From contig JAFGHX010000333.1 of the NCBI GenBank assembly GCA_016929905.1, positions 1-64,000 of the forward strand: a stretch of 64,000 bases of DNA, in the 5' to 3' direction. This stretch comes from Kiritimatiellia bacterium (lineage in GTDB: Bacteria > Verrucomicrobiota > Kiritimatiellia > JAFGHX01). Shown piece after piece: positions 58,059 to 64,000 of the stretch. Numbering within the stretch: position 1 is the first letter of the stretch; each line of letters opens with the position of its first letter. The notes under the pieces are model-generated. The model saw nothing but the letters and a program-made list of their open reading frames with translations. It had not been told where the DNA came from and made no database searches. Position numbers and translations under genes: made by a program.

Positions 58059-59336
58059 CTAGATGTGCAGCCCGCTGGTCATATCGAAGACGGCCAGCAG
58101 CAGGCTGACCGCGACGAACCCGACGAACGTGGCGATGAACACCATCATGATCGGCTCCAGCGCGGTCGTGAAGATCTTCACGTTGCGGTCCAATTCGTTC
58201 TCGTAACGGGTGGCGATATGCTCGAGCGCGCCGCTCATGTCGCCGGACTCCTCGCCGACGGCGAGCATGTCGGTCATCAGCGGCGGGAACACCTTGCCGG
58301 CGGCGAGCGGGCCGGAGATGGTGGTCCCGTCTGTCACGCGGTCGCGGGCATTGCGGATCTCGCGGGCCAGGACCGCGTTGGCCATGGTGCGTTCGACGAT
58401 CTCGAGCGCGCGCAGGACGGGCACGCCGTTGGCCAGCAGGATGCCCAGCGTCCTGGCGAAGCGGGCATAGGCATTGGCCGAGACAATGCCCCGCGCGAAC
58501 GGCAACTTGAGCTGAAAGCGATGCCACCAGAACCGGCCCCGCTCCGTCTGAAGCGCGCGGTAGGCCAGGACGGCAAACAGGACGATTCCGGCCCCGGTCA
58601 TCGGCCCGTAGGAGACGAAGCCCTTGCTCATCATGACCAGGATCCGTGTCGGCAGCGGCAGCGAACTGCCGAGTTCGGCGAAGATGGTGGAGAAACGCGG
58701 CACGACGAACACGACCAGGAAGATCATGGTCCCCACCCCGACCACCAGCACGATCAGGGGGTAGACTAGCGCCATGGCGACCTTCTCCTTGACCTCCTGG
58801 ACGCGCTCGTAATGTTTCACCAGCCGGCGCATCACCTCGTGCAGCGCGCCGCTGGCTTCGCCGGCCCGGATCATGCTGACGTAGAGCGGAGAGAAGCTGC
58901 CGGGATGCTTGCTCAGCGCGTCCGAAAGGCTGGCGCCGCGCACGATATCGTCGCGCAGTTGGGCAATAACCGAGCCGCCGCTCTGCTGGCGCTTGCGCCT
59001 GGCCAGCGTGCGCAGCGCATTGCCGAGATTCATGCCGGAGCCGAGCAGATCGCTCAGCTCCGAGGTGAACAGCAGCACGTCGCGCGTGCCCATCCTGTCG
59101 TGCCCGCGCCTCAGCGTGAGGCGGGCGGGCGCGGAAGCGCGGGGCGCACGGGATTTCGCCTCCGGCGCGGCCGCGGCCTTTGCCGCGGCCTTTGCCGCGG
59201 CCGCCTCCGTGACCATGACCGGCACGTGCCCCATGCGCTCAATCTGCAGCGTGGCCGCGCGGCGGTCCGTCGCCTCGACGGCGCCCTCCACCTTCTCGCC
59301 GGTACTCGATCTTGCCGTATAGTGAAAACGCGCCAT
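58059..59336 (-). CDS. gspF: Type II secretion platform protein GspF
   Basis: 425 residues starting MARFHYTARSSTGEKVEG, the standard GspF opening. An Ala/Lys-rich linker (about 55-75) separates it from two GspF domains with membrane helices (LIVLVVGVGTMIFLVVFVVPRF, then IMMVFIATFVGFVAVSLLLAVF) and the motif FSPLYVSMIRAGEASGAL / LMTDMLAVGEESGDMSGAL. Codons upstream of 59336 lie in heptamer repeats (reading SETGNSKLEIRDWMLK) and are rejected as coding. Confidence 0.93.
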   Translation of the reverse strand: MARFHYTARSSTGEKVEGAVEATDRRAATLQIERMGHVPVMVTEAAAAKAAAKAAAAPEAKSRAPRASAPARLTLRRGHDRMGTRDVLLFTSELSDLLGSGMNLGNALRTLARRKRQQSGGSVIAQLRDDIVRGASLSDALSKHPGSFSPLYVSMIRAGEASGALHEVMRRLVKHYERVQEVKEKVAMALVYPLIVLVVGVGTMIFLVVFVVPRFSTIFAELGSSLPLPTRILVMMSKGFVSYGPMTGAGIVLFAVLAYRALQTERGRFWWHRFQLKLPFARGIVSANAYARFARTLGILLANGVPVLRALEIVERTMANAVLAREIRNARDRVTDGTTISGPLAAGKVFPPLMTDMLAVGEESGDMSGALEHIATRYENELDRNVKIFTTALEPIMMVFIATFVGFVAVSLLLAVFDMTSGLHI

Positions 59337-59345
59337 CTTCAGCAT

Positions 59346-59387
59346 CCAGTCTCGAATTTCCAATTTCGAGTTTCCAGTTTCACTCTT
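59346..59387. repeat. 7-bp tandem repeat (AAAYTSG) at the gspE-gspF junction
   Basis: In-phase heptamers on the minus strand: AAACTGG, AAACTCG, AAATTGG, AAATTCG, AGACTGG. The phase extends to the gspE stop codon (59380-59382) and up to 9 bp from the gspF ATG, so the array makes up essentially the entire spacer. Confidence 0.8.
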
Positions 59388-61086
59388 CATCCTCCTCCGA
59401 CACGCGGAGCACTTCGCCGATCGTCGTGACGCCGCCGAGCACCTTCTCCCACCCGTCGTCACGCAGGGTGTGCATGCCCAGCTCGAGGGCCTTGCGCTTG
59501 ATGGTGTTGGCCGAGCGCCGGTCTACGATCATGGGGCGGATCTCGTCGGAAACCTGCAGGATTTCGTAGACGCCCGTCCGGCCGCGGAATCCCGTCCTGC
59601 GGCATGCTTCGCACCCGACGGAGTCGTAGATCGCGTTCTGCGGGGTCAGGCGCTCGGTCGGGAAGGCCATGCTCTTGAGGAAGAGGTCGTCCCGCGGCCA
59701 AGCCGCCCGGCACCGCTCGCACAGCCTGCGGACGAGCCGCTGAGCGATGATCCCCTCCACGGAGGATGCCGCCAGGTACGGCTCGACGCCCATGTCGAGG
59801 AGCCGGGTGACGGCGCCGGCGGAATCGTTGGTGTGCAGGGTGCTGAACACAAGGTGCCCCGTCAGCGACGCCCGGATGGCGATTTCCGCCGTCTCGTAGT
59901 CGCGAATCTCACCCACCATGATGACGTCCGGGTCCTGCCGCAGAATGTGGCGCAGGCCGACGGCGAAGGTCAGCCCGATCTCGGGCCGCACGGCAATCTG
60001 GTTGATGCCCGCCATCTCGTACTCGATCGGTTCCTCGATCGTGATGATGCGCTTCTCGATCGAGTTGATCGTGTGCAGGTAGGCGTAAAGGGAAGTGGAC
60101 TTGCCCGAACCCGTCGGGCCGGTGACCAGAATGATGCCGTTCGGCCGATGGATGAACTTCTCCACCACGCGCTGGTCGTCGTCGCGCATCCCCAACTGGC
60201 CCAGGCCGAGCAGCCCGGTGCTGCGCGTCAGCAGCCGCAGGCTCACGCTCTCGCCGTAGACCGTCGGCATGGTCGACACGCGGATGTCGATGTCCTCCGC
60301 CCGCACGCGCAGGTTGATGCTCCCGTCCTGCGGCAGGCGCTTCTCGGCAATATCCATGTTGGCCATCACCTTGATGCGCGAAATGATCGCCGCCTGGAAC
60401 CGGTGCAGCTGGGCGGGGACCGGCACCTGATGCAGCAGCCCGTCGAGCCGATAGCGGATTCGCAACTCGTTCTCCATCGGCTCGAAATGAATGTCGGTCG
60501 AGCCCTCCTGGTGTGCTTCGGAAATGATCTGGTTGACGAACTTCACAATGGAGGCTTCTTCATTCAGATCGCTCAGATCTTCCTTGATGACCGCCTCCTC
60601 CGGCGTGAGATCCACGCGCCCGTCCTGCACCATGCGGTCCACCGTCTCGGCCCCCACCCCGTAGAACTTCTTCGCCGCGGTGGCAATGTCCGCCGCCGTG
60701 CTCAGGGCCAGGCGCACCTTCATGCCCGAGGCCAGCCGCAGCGTGTCGACCAGCCCGGGATTGAACGGATCGTTCGTCGCCACCCGCACCACGCCGTTCT
60801 CCAGCGCGACGGGAATGACGTTGTACTGAAAGACCACTTTGGTGGGCAGCAACGCGAGCGTTTCCGGATCGATCGCCTGCTCGCCCAGCCGGATGAACGG
60901 GATCTTCATCACGCCCGCCAGCGTCTCGAGAAACTCGGCCTCCGCCGCGTAACCGCCGGTCACCACGATTTCCGTGATGGGCAGGCTGTTGTGCTGCTTC
61001 GCCTCCAGCAACTCGCCCACCTGGACCTTGGAGAACAGCCCCGTCTTCTCAAGAAGAACCGCCAGCCTGGTTGTCGATGTCGTCAT
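59380..61086 (-). CDS. gspE: Type II secretion assembly ATPase GspE
   Basis: 568 residues. N-terminal GspE-N domain (about 1-150), then the ATPase core with Walker A GPTGSGKSTSLYAYL, Asp box IITIEEPIEYEMAGINQ, Walker B RQDPDVIMVGEIRDYETAEIA and His box STLHTNDSAGAVTRL. A tetracysteine zinc site follows (CERC, CEAC). It powers pseudopilus assembly at the inner membrane. GGGGAGCGCACCG lies before the ATG. It heads the operon gspE-F-G-H-I-J-K-L-M-D-priA; gspC is not present. Confidence 0.95.
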   Translation of the reverse strand: MTTSTTRLAVLLEKTGLFSKVQVGELLEAKQHNSLPITEIVVTGGYAAEAEFLETLAGVMKIPFIRLGEQAIDPETLALLPTKVVFQYNVIPVALENGVVRVATNDPFNPGLVDTLRLASGMKVRLALSTAADIATAAKKFYGVGAETVDRMVQDGRVDLTPEEAVIKEDLSDLNEEASIVKFVNQIISEAHQEGSTDIHFEPMENELRIRYRLDGLLHQVPVPAQLHRFQAAIISRIKVMANMDIAEKRLPQDGSINLRVRAEDIDIRVSTMPTVYGESVSLRLLTRSTGLLGLGQLGMRDDDQRVVEKFIHRPNGIILVTGPTGSGKSTSLYAYLHTINSIEKRIITIEEPIEYEMAGINQIAVRPEIGLTFAVGLRHILRQDPDVIMVGEIRDYETAEIAIRASLTGHLVFSTLHTNDSAGAVTRLLDMGVEPYLAASSVEGIIAQRLVRRLCERCRAAWPRDDLFLKSMAFPTERLTPQNAIYDSVGCEACRRTGFRGRTGVYEILQVSDEIRPMIVDRRSANTIKRKALELGMHTLRDDGWEKVLGGVTTIGEVLRVSEEDEE

Positions 61087-61258
61087 CGGTGCGCTCCCCA
61101 GCACCACCACACCCCATGCCCGCCCCCCTGCCGTACGAAAATGGTGGGGGGACTGCACCCTAAAGGGCCCTGCGCCTGACGAGCCGGGTACCCTTCCCGA
61201 TTGCGGCGACGGGCGAGTGGGTTCCAACTCTCCCGTGCTCGCCGATGCATGCGGCCCC

Positions 61259-61287
61259 ATTATGCGCCAGCCGTCTGCCGCCGTCAA
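61259..61287 (-). promoter_or_regulatory. Proximal promoter upstream of gspE
   Basis: TTGACG (61282-61287), 17-bp spacer, CATAAT (61259-61264) on the minus strand. It lies about 170 bp upstream of the gspE ATG and downstream of the operator-bearing promoter at 61347-61392, so the operon may have two starts. I see no recognisable riboswitch or coding sequence in 61087-61258. Confidence 0.5.
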
Positions 61288-61346
61288 TTGCTCTCACGCG
61301 CGCACGCCCGGCCTGCGGCTGTTCGTCCCCCCATCTCCTCTCTTCT

Positions 61347-61392
61347 ATTACATTTGTAATCGTACAGTATTACATCTGTAATCGTTTGTCAA
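61347..61392 (-). promoter_or_regulatory. Distal gspE promoter with two TACANNTGTA operator dyads
   Basis: On the minus strand consensus TTGACA (61387-61392), 17-bp spacer, TACTGT (61364-61369). Two perfect dyads sit on it: ATTACATCTGTAAT (61369-61382, in the spacer) and ATTACATTTGTAAT (61347-61360, at the start site). They are 22 bp apart centre to centre, or two helical turns. TACANNTGTA is the core operator of BlaI/MecI and CopY-type winged-helix repressors. No such repressor gene is in the window. The remaining 61393-61470 holds nothing obvious. Confidence 0.65.
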
Positions 61393-61470
61393 GGGGAAAA
61401 TGCGTTGGGGCGAGTGCTGCGCGCGGTTGCTGTTCTCGTGCCGCAAGACAGGCGTTCAGGTTCGGGCCGT

Positions 61471-62160
61471 CTATTTCCGCGGTGGCGGGGTTTTGCCGAG
61501 GCGTTTGAGCACCTCCTGCAGGTCGATCCACGCAGGCCGCTTGGCGCTTTCGTTGCGCAGCAGATAGGCGGGATGGAAGGTGGGCATGACATCGATCCCC
61601 TCGAACGCCATCCATCTGCCGCGCAGCCGGGTGATGCCGGTCTGCGCGTTGAGCAGGCCGCGTGCGGCGACGGCGCCGAGCGTAATGATGACTTTCGGCT
61701 TGAGCAGTGCGATTTGCGCTTTGAGGTAGGGCAGGCAGGTTTCCATTTCATCGGGCAGCGGCGTCCGGTTTCCCGGCGGGCGGCACTTGAGGATATTGCC
61801 GATGAACACCTGCTCGCGGGTATAGCCCATCGCCTCGATCATCCGGGTCAGCAACTGTCCCGCGGCGCCTACGAACGCCACGCCCTGCTGATCCTCGTCG
61901 GCGCCGGGCGCCTCACCGACGAACAGGATATCGGGCTTGACGCAGCCTTGGCCGGGCACGGTCTTGGTGCGTTTCTCGTGCAGCGGGCATTTGCGGCAGT
62001 TGGCGATGGTGGCGGCGATCGCGCGCAGTTCGAGCGCGATATCCTGCTCGTTCTCGACATGCTCCAGCACCTGGCGCGACATGTTCAGGCGCGTCACGCC
62101 TTCGTCGCGCAGGTACTCCACATACCGCTGCACATCCTCCACGATCTCGTCAAAACTCAT
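61471..62160 (-). CDS. Family 4 uracil-DNA glycosylase
   Basis: 229-residue Fe-S uracil-DNA glycosylase removing uracil from DNA. Active-site motif 1 is FVGEAPGADEDQQG (80-93), motif 2 is TFHPAYLLRN, and cluster Cys are at about 55, 58, 126 and 142 (CRKC, KCRPPGN, TCLPYL). The N-terminal 45 residues form an extra helical region. AGGAGG precedes the ATG by a few bases. Confidence 0.93.
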   Translation of the reverse strand: MSFDEIVEDVQRYVEYLRDEGVTRLNMSRQVLEHVENEQDIALELRAIAATIANCRKCPLHEKRTKTVPGQGCVKPDILFVGEAPGADEDQQGVAFVGAAGQLLTRMIEAMGYTREQVFIGNILKCRPPGNRTPLPDEMETCLPYLKAQIALLKPKVIITLGAVAARGLLNAQTGITRLRGRWMAFEGIDVMPTFHPAYLLRNESAKRPAWIDLQEVLKRLGKTPPPRK

Positions 62161-62171
62161 GGTGCCTCCTG

Positions 62172-62288
62172 GAAAGTCGAAGGTCGAAAGTCACAAGTCG
62201 AATGTTCCGGCAAGCTGCGCTACACCGTCGTGGGTCCGCGACTCGCCCGACCTTCGGCTTTTCGACCTTCGACTTTCGACCTTTCGAC
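62172..62288. repeat. 7-bp tandem repeat element with facing arms (GAAAGTC / CTTTCGAC)
   Basis: Left arm from 62172: GAAAGTC, GAAGGTC, GAAAGTC, ACAAGTC, GAATGTT. Right arm from 62252: CTTCGGC, TTTTCGAC, CTTCGAC, TTTCGAC, CTTTCGAC. A unique core of about 45 bp lies between. The arms are complementary, so the spacer can fold back. Same heptamer family as 3927-4045. Confidence 0.8.
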
Positions 62289-62300
62289 GTCCGCCGTCCC

Positions 62301-63770
62301 CTACCCGCCCAGCGTTCGGTCCACCGCGTCCATCAGCGCCTGGCTGGAGGAGGCGATGCGTTCGAGGGTCTCGGTAATCTCATCGCCGGCGATATCCTCC
62401 ATGGGCTCGTCGTGCGGCAGATCCAGCGTCTCGAGCAGCTTGGTGAGCGTGGCGGAGATCTGACCGAGCGCGAGCATTTCCTTCTGAGGCAGCATGTCCG
62501 GTGACAGGTTGCGCGCATCGAGTCTTCGGAGCCAGTTGAGCTGGCTCTCGAGGATTTCGAGCAACCGGCCGCGGCATTCGCCCTTGCGGCCGTCGGCGAA
62601 CGGGTTGTAGCGCTCGTTCACGTCGGCCCACAATTCCTCGACAAGCCGATAGAACTCATCCTCCTGTTCGTCGTCATAGAACTCGACCTCGCGGCCGCCG
62701 AGGCAGCGGTTGAGCACGTTGTCGAGCGATTCGCGGCCCGAGTGGAGTTCGTCGAGCATATAGGCGCGAACCTCCATTTCGCTCAAGGCCACGCCCATAT
62801 CGCGCAGGATACTGTCGAGCGAATCGGTATCGCCCGTCATGGGGCCTTGCGGCAGGTAGTCCTGGAAGGAGACGTCCTCTTCTTCGGGCTCCTCGCCTTG
62901 ACGCCAGATGATGGTGTTGGTGCCCATCGGGTGCAGTTCGACCTCCTGGCTCTGGGCGAGGAAGCCGGCGATCGGTACGCCGGGAAAACCGACGAGGAAG
63001 CGGTCCCCGTAGAAGAAGGCATGGGCGAGCTGCTCGTAGACGTCGGTCAGCACGCCGAGGTCGTCAAACGTCTGCTCCAGAGCGGACTCGAGCAAGTCGC
63101 ACCAGCGCCGGCACGAGGGGAATTCGGCATCGAGTTCGGAAGCCGGGCAATACTCGAGCGTAAACCGGCCCCGCGCCCAGTCCTGGACGGTGACCCGGAA
63201 CATATCGCCGACAGCAAATCCGTGGCGTTGGTACACGCCGGCGACATCGAGGACCGAGAGGCTGATCTCGGCGCTGCCGTCTTGCCGGTCGAGGAGCTTG
63301 TCGGCGTTGGAAGGCTCGTCGGTGACGAAGTACTGGACCATCCGCTCCCAGCCGAACAGCGAATGGTAGATGGTGATATCGTCGAGCTTGACGGTGCTCT
63401 TCTTCAGCCCGAGTTCGGTTCCGTCCGCGAGGCACAGGTGGCAATCGGGCGGAAACAAATCGCGGGAGCAGAAAGGAAGGAGCCGGTGGCCGGGATAGAG
63501 GATCCCCTGTCGGATTTCGTCGCGGGTCGGCTGGATCCTGAAGTGGGCGTGATGAAAGAACCGCTGCCGCGGCACGTAGACCTGCTTCTCGAAGTCCACA
63601 AAGCCCCAACTGTCCGTGTGCAGCAGCGCGACAATCCGCGCCTCGAGGTTGGCGACCTTCCCCGAAAGCAGCGGCCGGACGCGTTCGGCGATGGTCTGAA
63701 TGCTCAGACTCTCGGTCACGCCCTTCGCCACGGCCTCGAGCGCGTTCTCCAATGACAGCTTGCCGCCCAT
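62301..63770 (-). CDS. Unrecognised 489-residue protein
   Basis: I do not recognise the family. The protein is soluble and acidic, with no signal peptide or membrane helix. The N-terminal part (about 1-250) is rich in aromatic residues (HAHFRIQPTRDEIRQGILYPGHRLLPFCS, then DDITIYHSLFGWERMVQYFV), with a beta-barrel-like segment around VGDMFRVTVQDWARGRFTLEY. A middle acidic region (GEEPEEEDVSFQDYL) leads to a helical C-terminus (ILESQLNWLRRLDARNLSPDMLPQKEMLALGQISATLTKLLETLD). There is no ribosome site; a promoter ends ten bases before the ATG. Codon use looks like that of its neighbours. Confidence 0.75.
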   Translation of the reverse strand: MGGKLSLENALEAVAKGVTESLSIQTIAERVRPLLSGKVANLEARIVALLHTDSWGFVDFEKQVYVPRQRFFHHAHFRIQPTRDEIRQGILYPGHRLLPFCSRDLFPPDCHLCLADGTELGLKKSTVKLDDITIYHSLFGWERMVQYFVTDEPSNADKLLDRQDGSAEISLSVLDVAGVYQRHGFAVGDMFRVTVQDWARGRFTLEYCPASELDAEFPSCRRWCDLLESALEQTFDDLGVLTDVYEQLAHAFFYGDRFLVGFPGVPIAGFLAQSQEVELHPMGTNTIIWRQGEEPEEEDVSFQDYLPQGPMTGDTDSLDSILRDMGVALSEMEVRAYMLDELHSGRESLDNVLNRCLGGREVEFYDDEQEDEFYRLVEELWADVNERYNPFADGRKGECRGRLLEILESQLNWLRRLDARNLSPDMLPQKEMLALGQISATLTKLLETLDLPHDEPMEDIAGDEITETLERIASSSQALMDAVDRTLGG

Positions 63771-63780
63771 CTCGGGAGGG

Positions 63781-63809
63781 AGTCTAGGGCAATATGTGCC
63801 CTTTGACAA
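63781..63809 (-). promoter_or_regulatory. Promoter with spacer dyad for the 489-residue protein; near-leaderless
   Basis: TTGTCA (63804-63809), 17-bp spacer, TAGACT (63781-63786) on the minus strand. A dyad AGGGCA-N5-TGCCCT (63786-63802) covers the spacer. The -10 ends ten bases before the ATG, leaving a leader of only a few bases, which agrees with the lack of a Shine-Dalgarno. Confidence 0.5.
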
Positions 63810-64000
63810 ATCCAATGATGACTGCGCTGAAGAACCCGGCGCGGACGGAGCCCGCCTTCGCTGAGAAGCTACGGCGAGGCAGGCCGCGCCCTCCAAAGAC
63901 CCAAGAAGTCTCTTGTCAATCGGACGGAAGGCCGGCCTCCGTGCCGGCTGGAGGGTTTCTTCCGCGGAATCCGATGATGGGCGTGTCGCATCCTCGGGAG
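63810..64000. other. Intergenic end of window
   Basis: No supported gene. GC-rich, with short GCCGGC repeats around 63925-63946 but no clear terminator or coding signal. Confidence 0.5.

Noticed and set aside
59337..59462. N-terminal extension of GspF reading SETGNSKLEIRDWML
   Set aside because: It is translated from the 7-bp repeat array and part overlaps gspE; family members start MARFHY.
61087..61258. A riboswitch in the gspE leader (cyclic-di-GMP type considered)
   Set aside because: The leader does not show the conserved core or tetraloop-receptor pattern I would expect; only a promoter is supported.
1..64000. tRNA, rRNA, insertion sequence, prophage or toxin-antitoxin genes
   Set aside because: None seen; no transposase or integrase motifs, no cloverleaf or rRNA-like stretches recognised by eye.

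Overview
The window is about 64 kb of GC-rich bacterial DNA, almost fully coding. I see no rRNA, tRNA, CRISPR array, transposase or phage gene. A complete-looking type II secretion operon, a Wza/Wzc-type polysaccharide exporter and heptosyltransferase-like enzymes point to a Gram-negative cell. The UxaE-type tagaturonate epimerase, the Gfo/Idh and TIM-barrel sugar enzymes, and the abundance of short-period intergenic repeats would fit an uncultured member of the PVC group (for example Kiritimatiellota). This placement is an inference with modest confidence.

Layout. (1) 120-8147, minus strand: a carbohydrate and uronate catabolism set (acetyl-xylan-esterase-like hydrolase, SdiA-regulated-like protein, sugar isomerase/epimerase-like TIM barrel, Gfo/Idh/MocA oxidoreductase, UxaE, DUF6786-like protein). 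(2) 8239-12451, plus strand: GT9 transferase, methyltransferase, FAD oxidoreductase and GT2, translationally coupled. (3) 12480-21635, minus strand: a nine-gene operon headed by an ABC polysaccharide exporter (wzm, wzt), with two sulfotransferases, a free-standing RapZ C-terminal domain, a GT2-methyltransferase fusion, a radical SAM/SPASM protein and two more transferases. (4) 21915-30332: a GT39-like membrane transferase and six GT2/GT4 genes, mostly on the plus strand. (5) 30574-42927, minus strand: O-antigen ligase, Wzc-like, Wza-like, HD-GYP, ExeA-like ATPase, MraY/WecA-type initiating transferase, DegT aminotransferase, PIG-L deacetylase, WbqC-like and GT4. (6) 42924-47445, minus strand: a two-component block (PAS kinase, two single-domain receivers, hybrid kinase). 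(7) 47700-61086, minus strand: gspE-F-G-H-I-J-K-L-M-D followed by priA. (8) 61471-63770, minus strand: family 4 uracil-DNA glycosylase and a large unrecognised protein.

How the parts work together. Regions 2-5 read as one surface-polysaccharide factory. Lipid-linked synthesis starts with the MraY-type enzyme. Amino sugars are made by DegT/PIG-L/WbqC-type enzymes. Many transferases extend the chain, sulfotransferases and methyltransferases decorate it, and export goes through an ABC exporter and/or a Wza/Wzc route with ligase. HD-GYP and sensor kinases in the same blocks suggest cyclic-di-GMP and phosphorelay control. The T2SS operon has a well-formed promoter carrying two TACANNTGTA dyads, the operator type of BlaI/MecI/CopY repressors.

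Intergenic DNA is distinctive. Many spacers carry 7-bp or 8-bp tandem repeats, in some cases as facing arms. A two-hairpin element recurs downstream of stop codons. Several genes lack a Shine-Dalgarno sequence and have a -10 element 7-10 nt before the ATG, suggesting leaderless transcripts.
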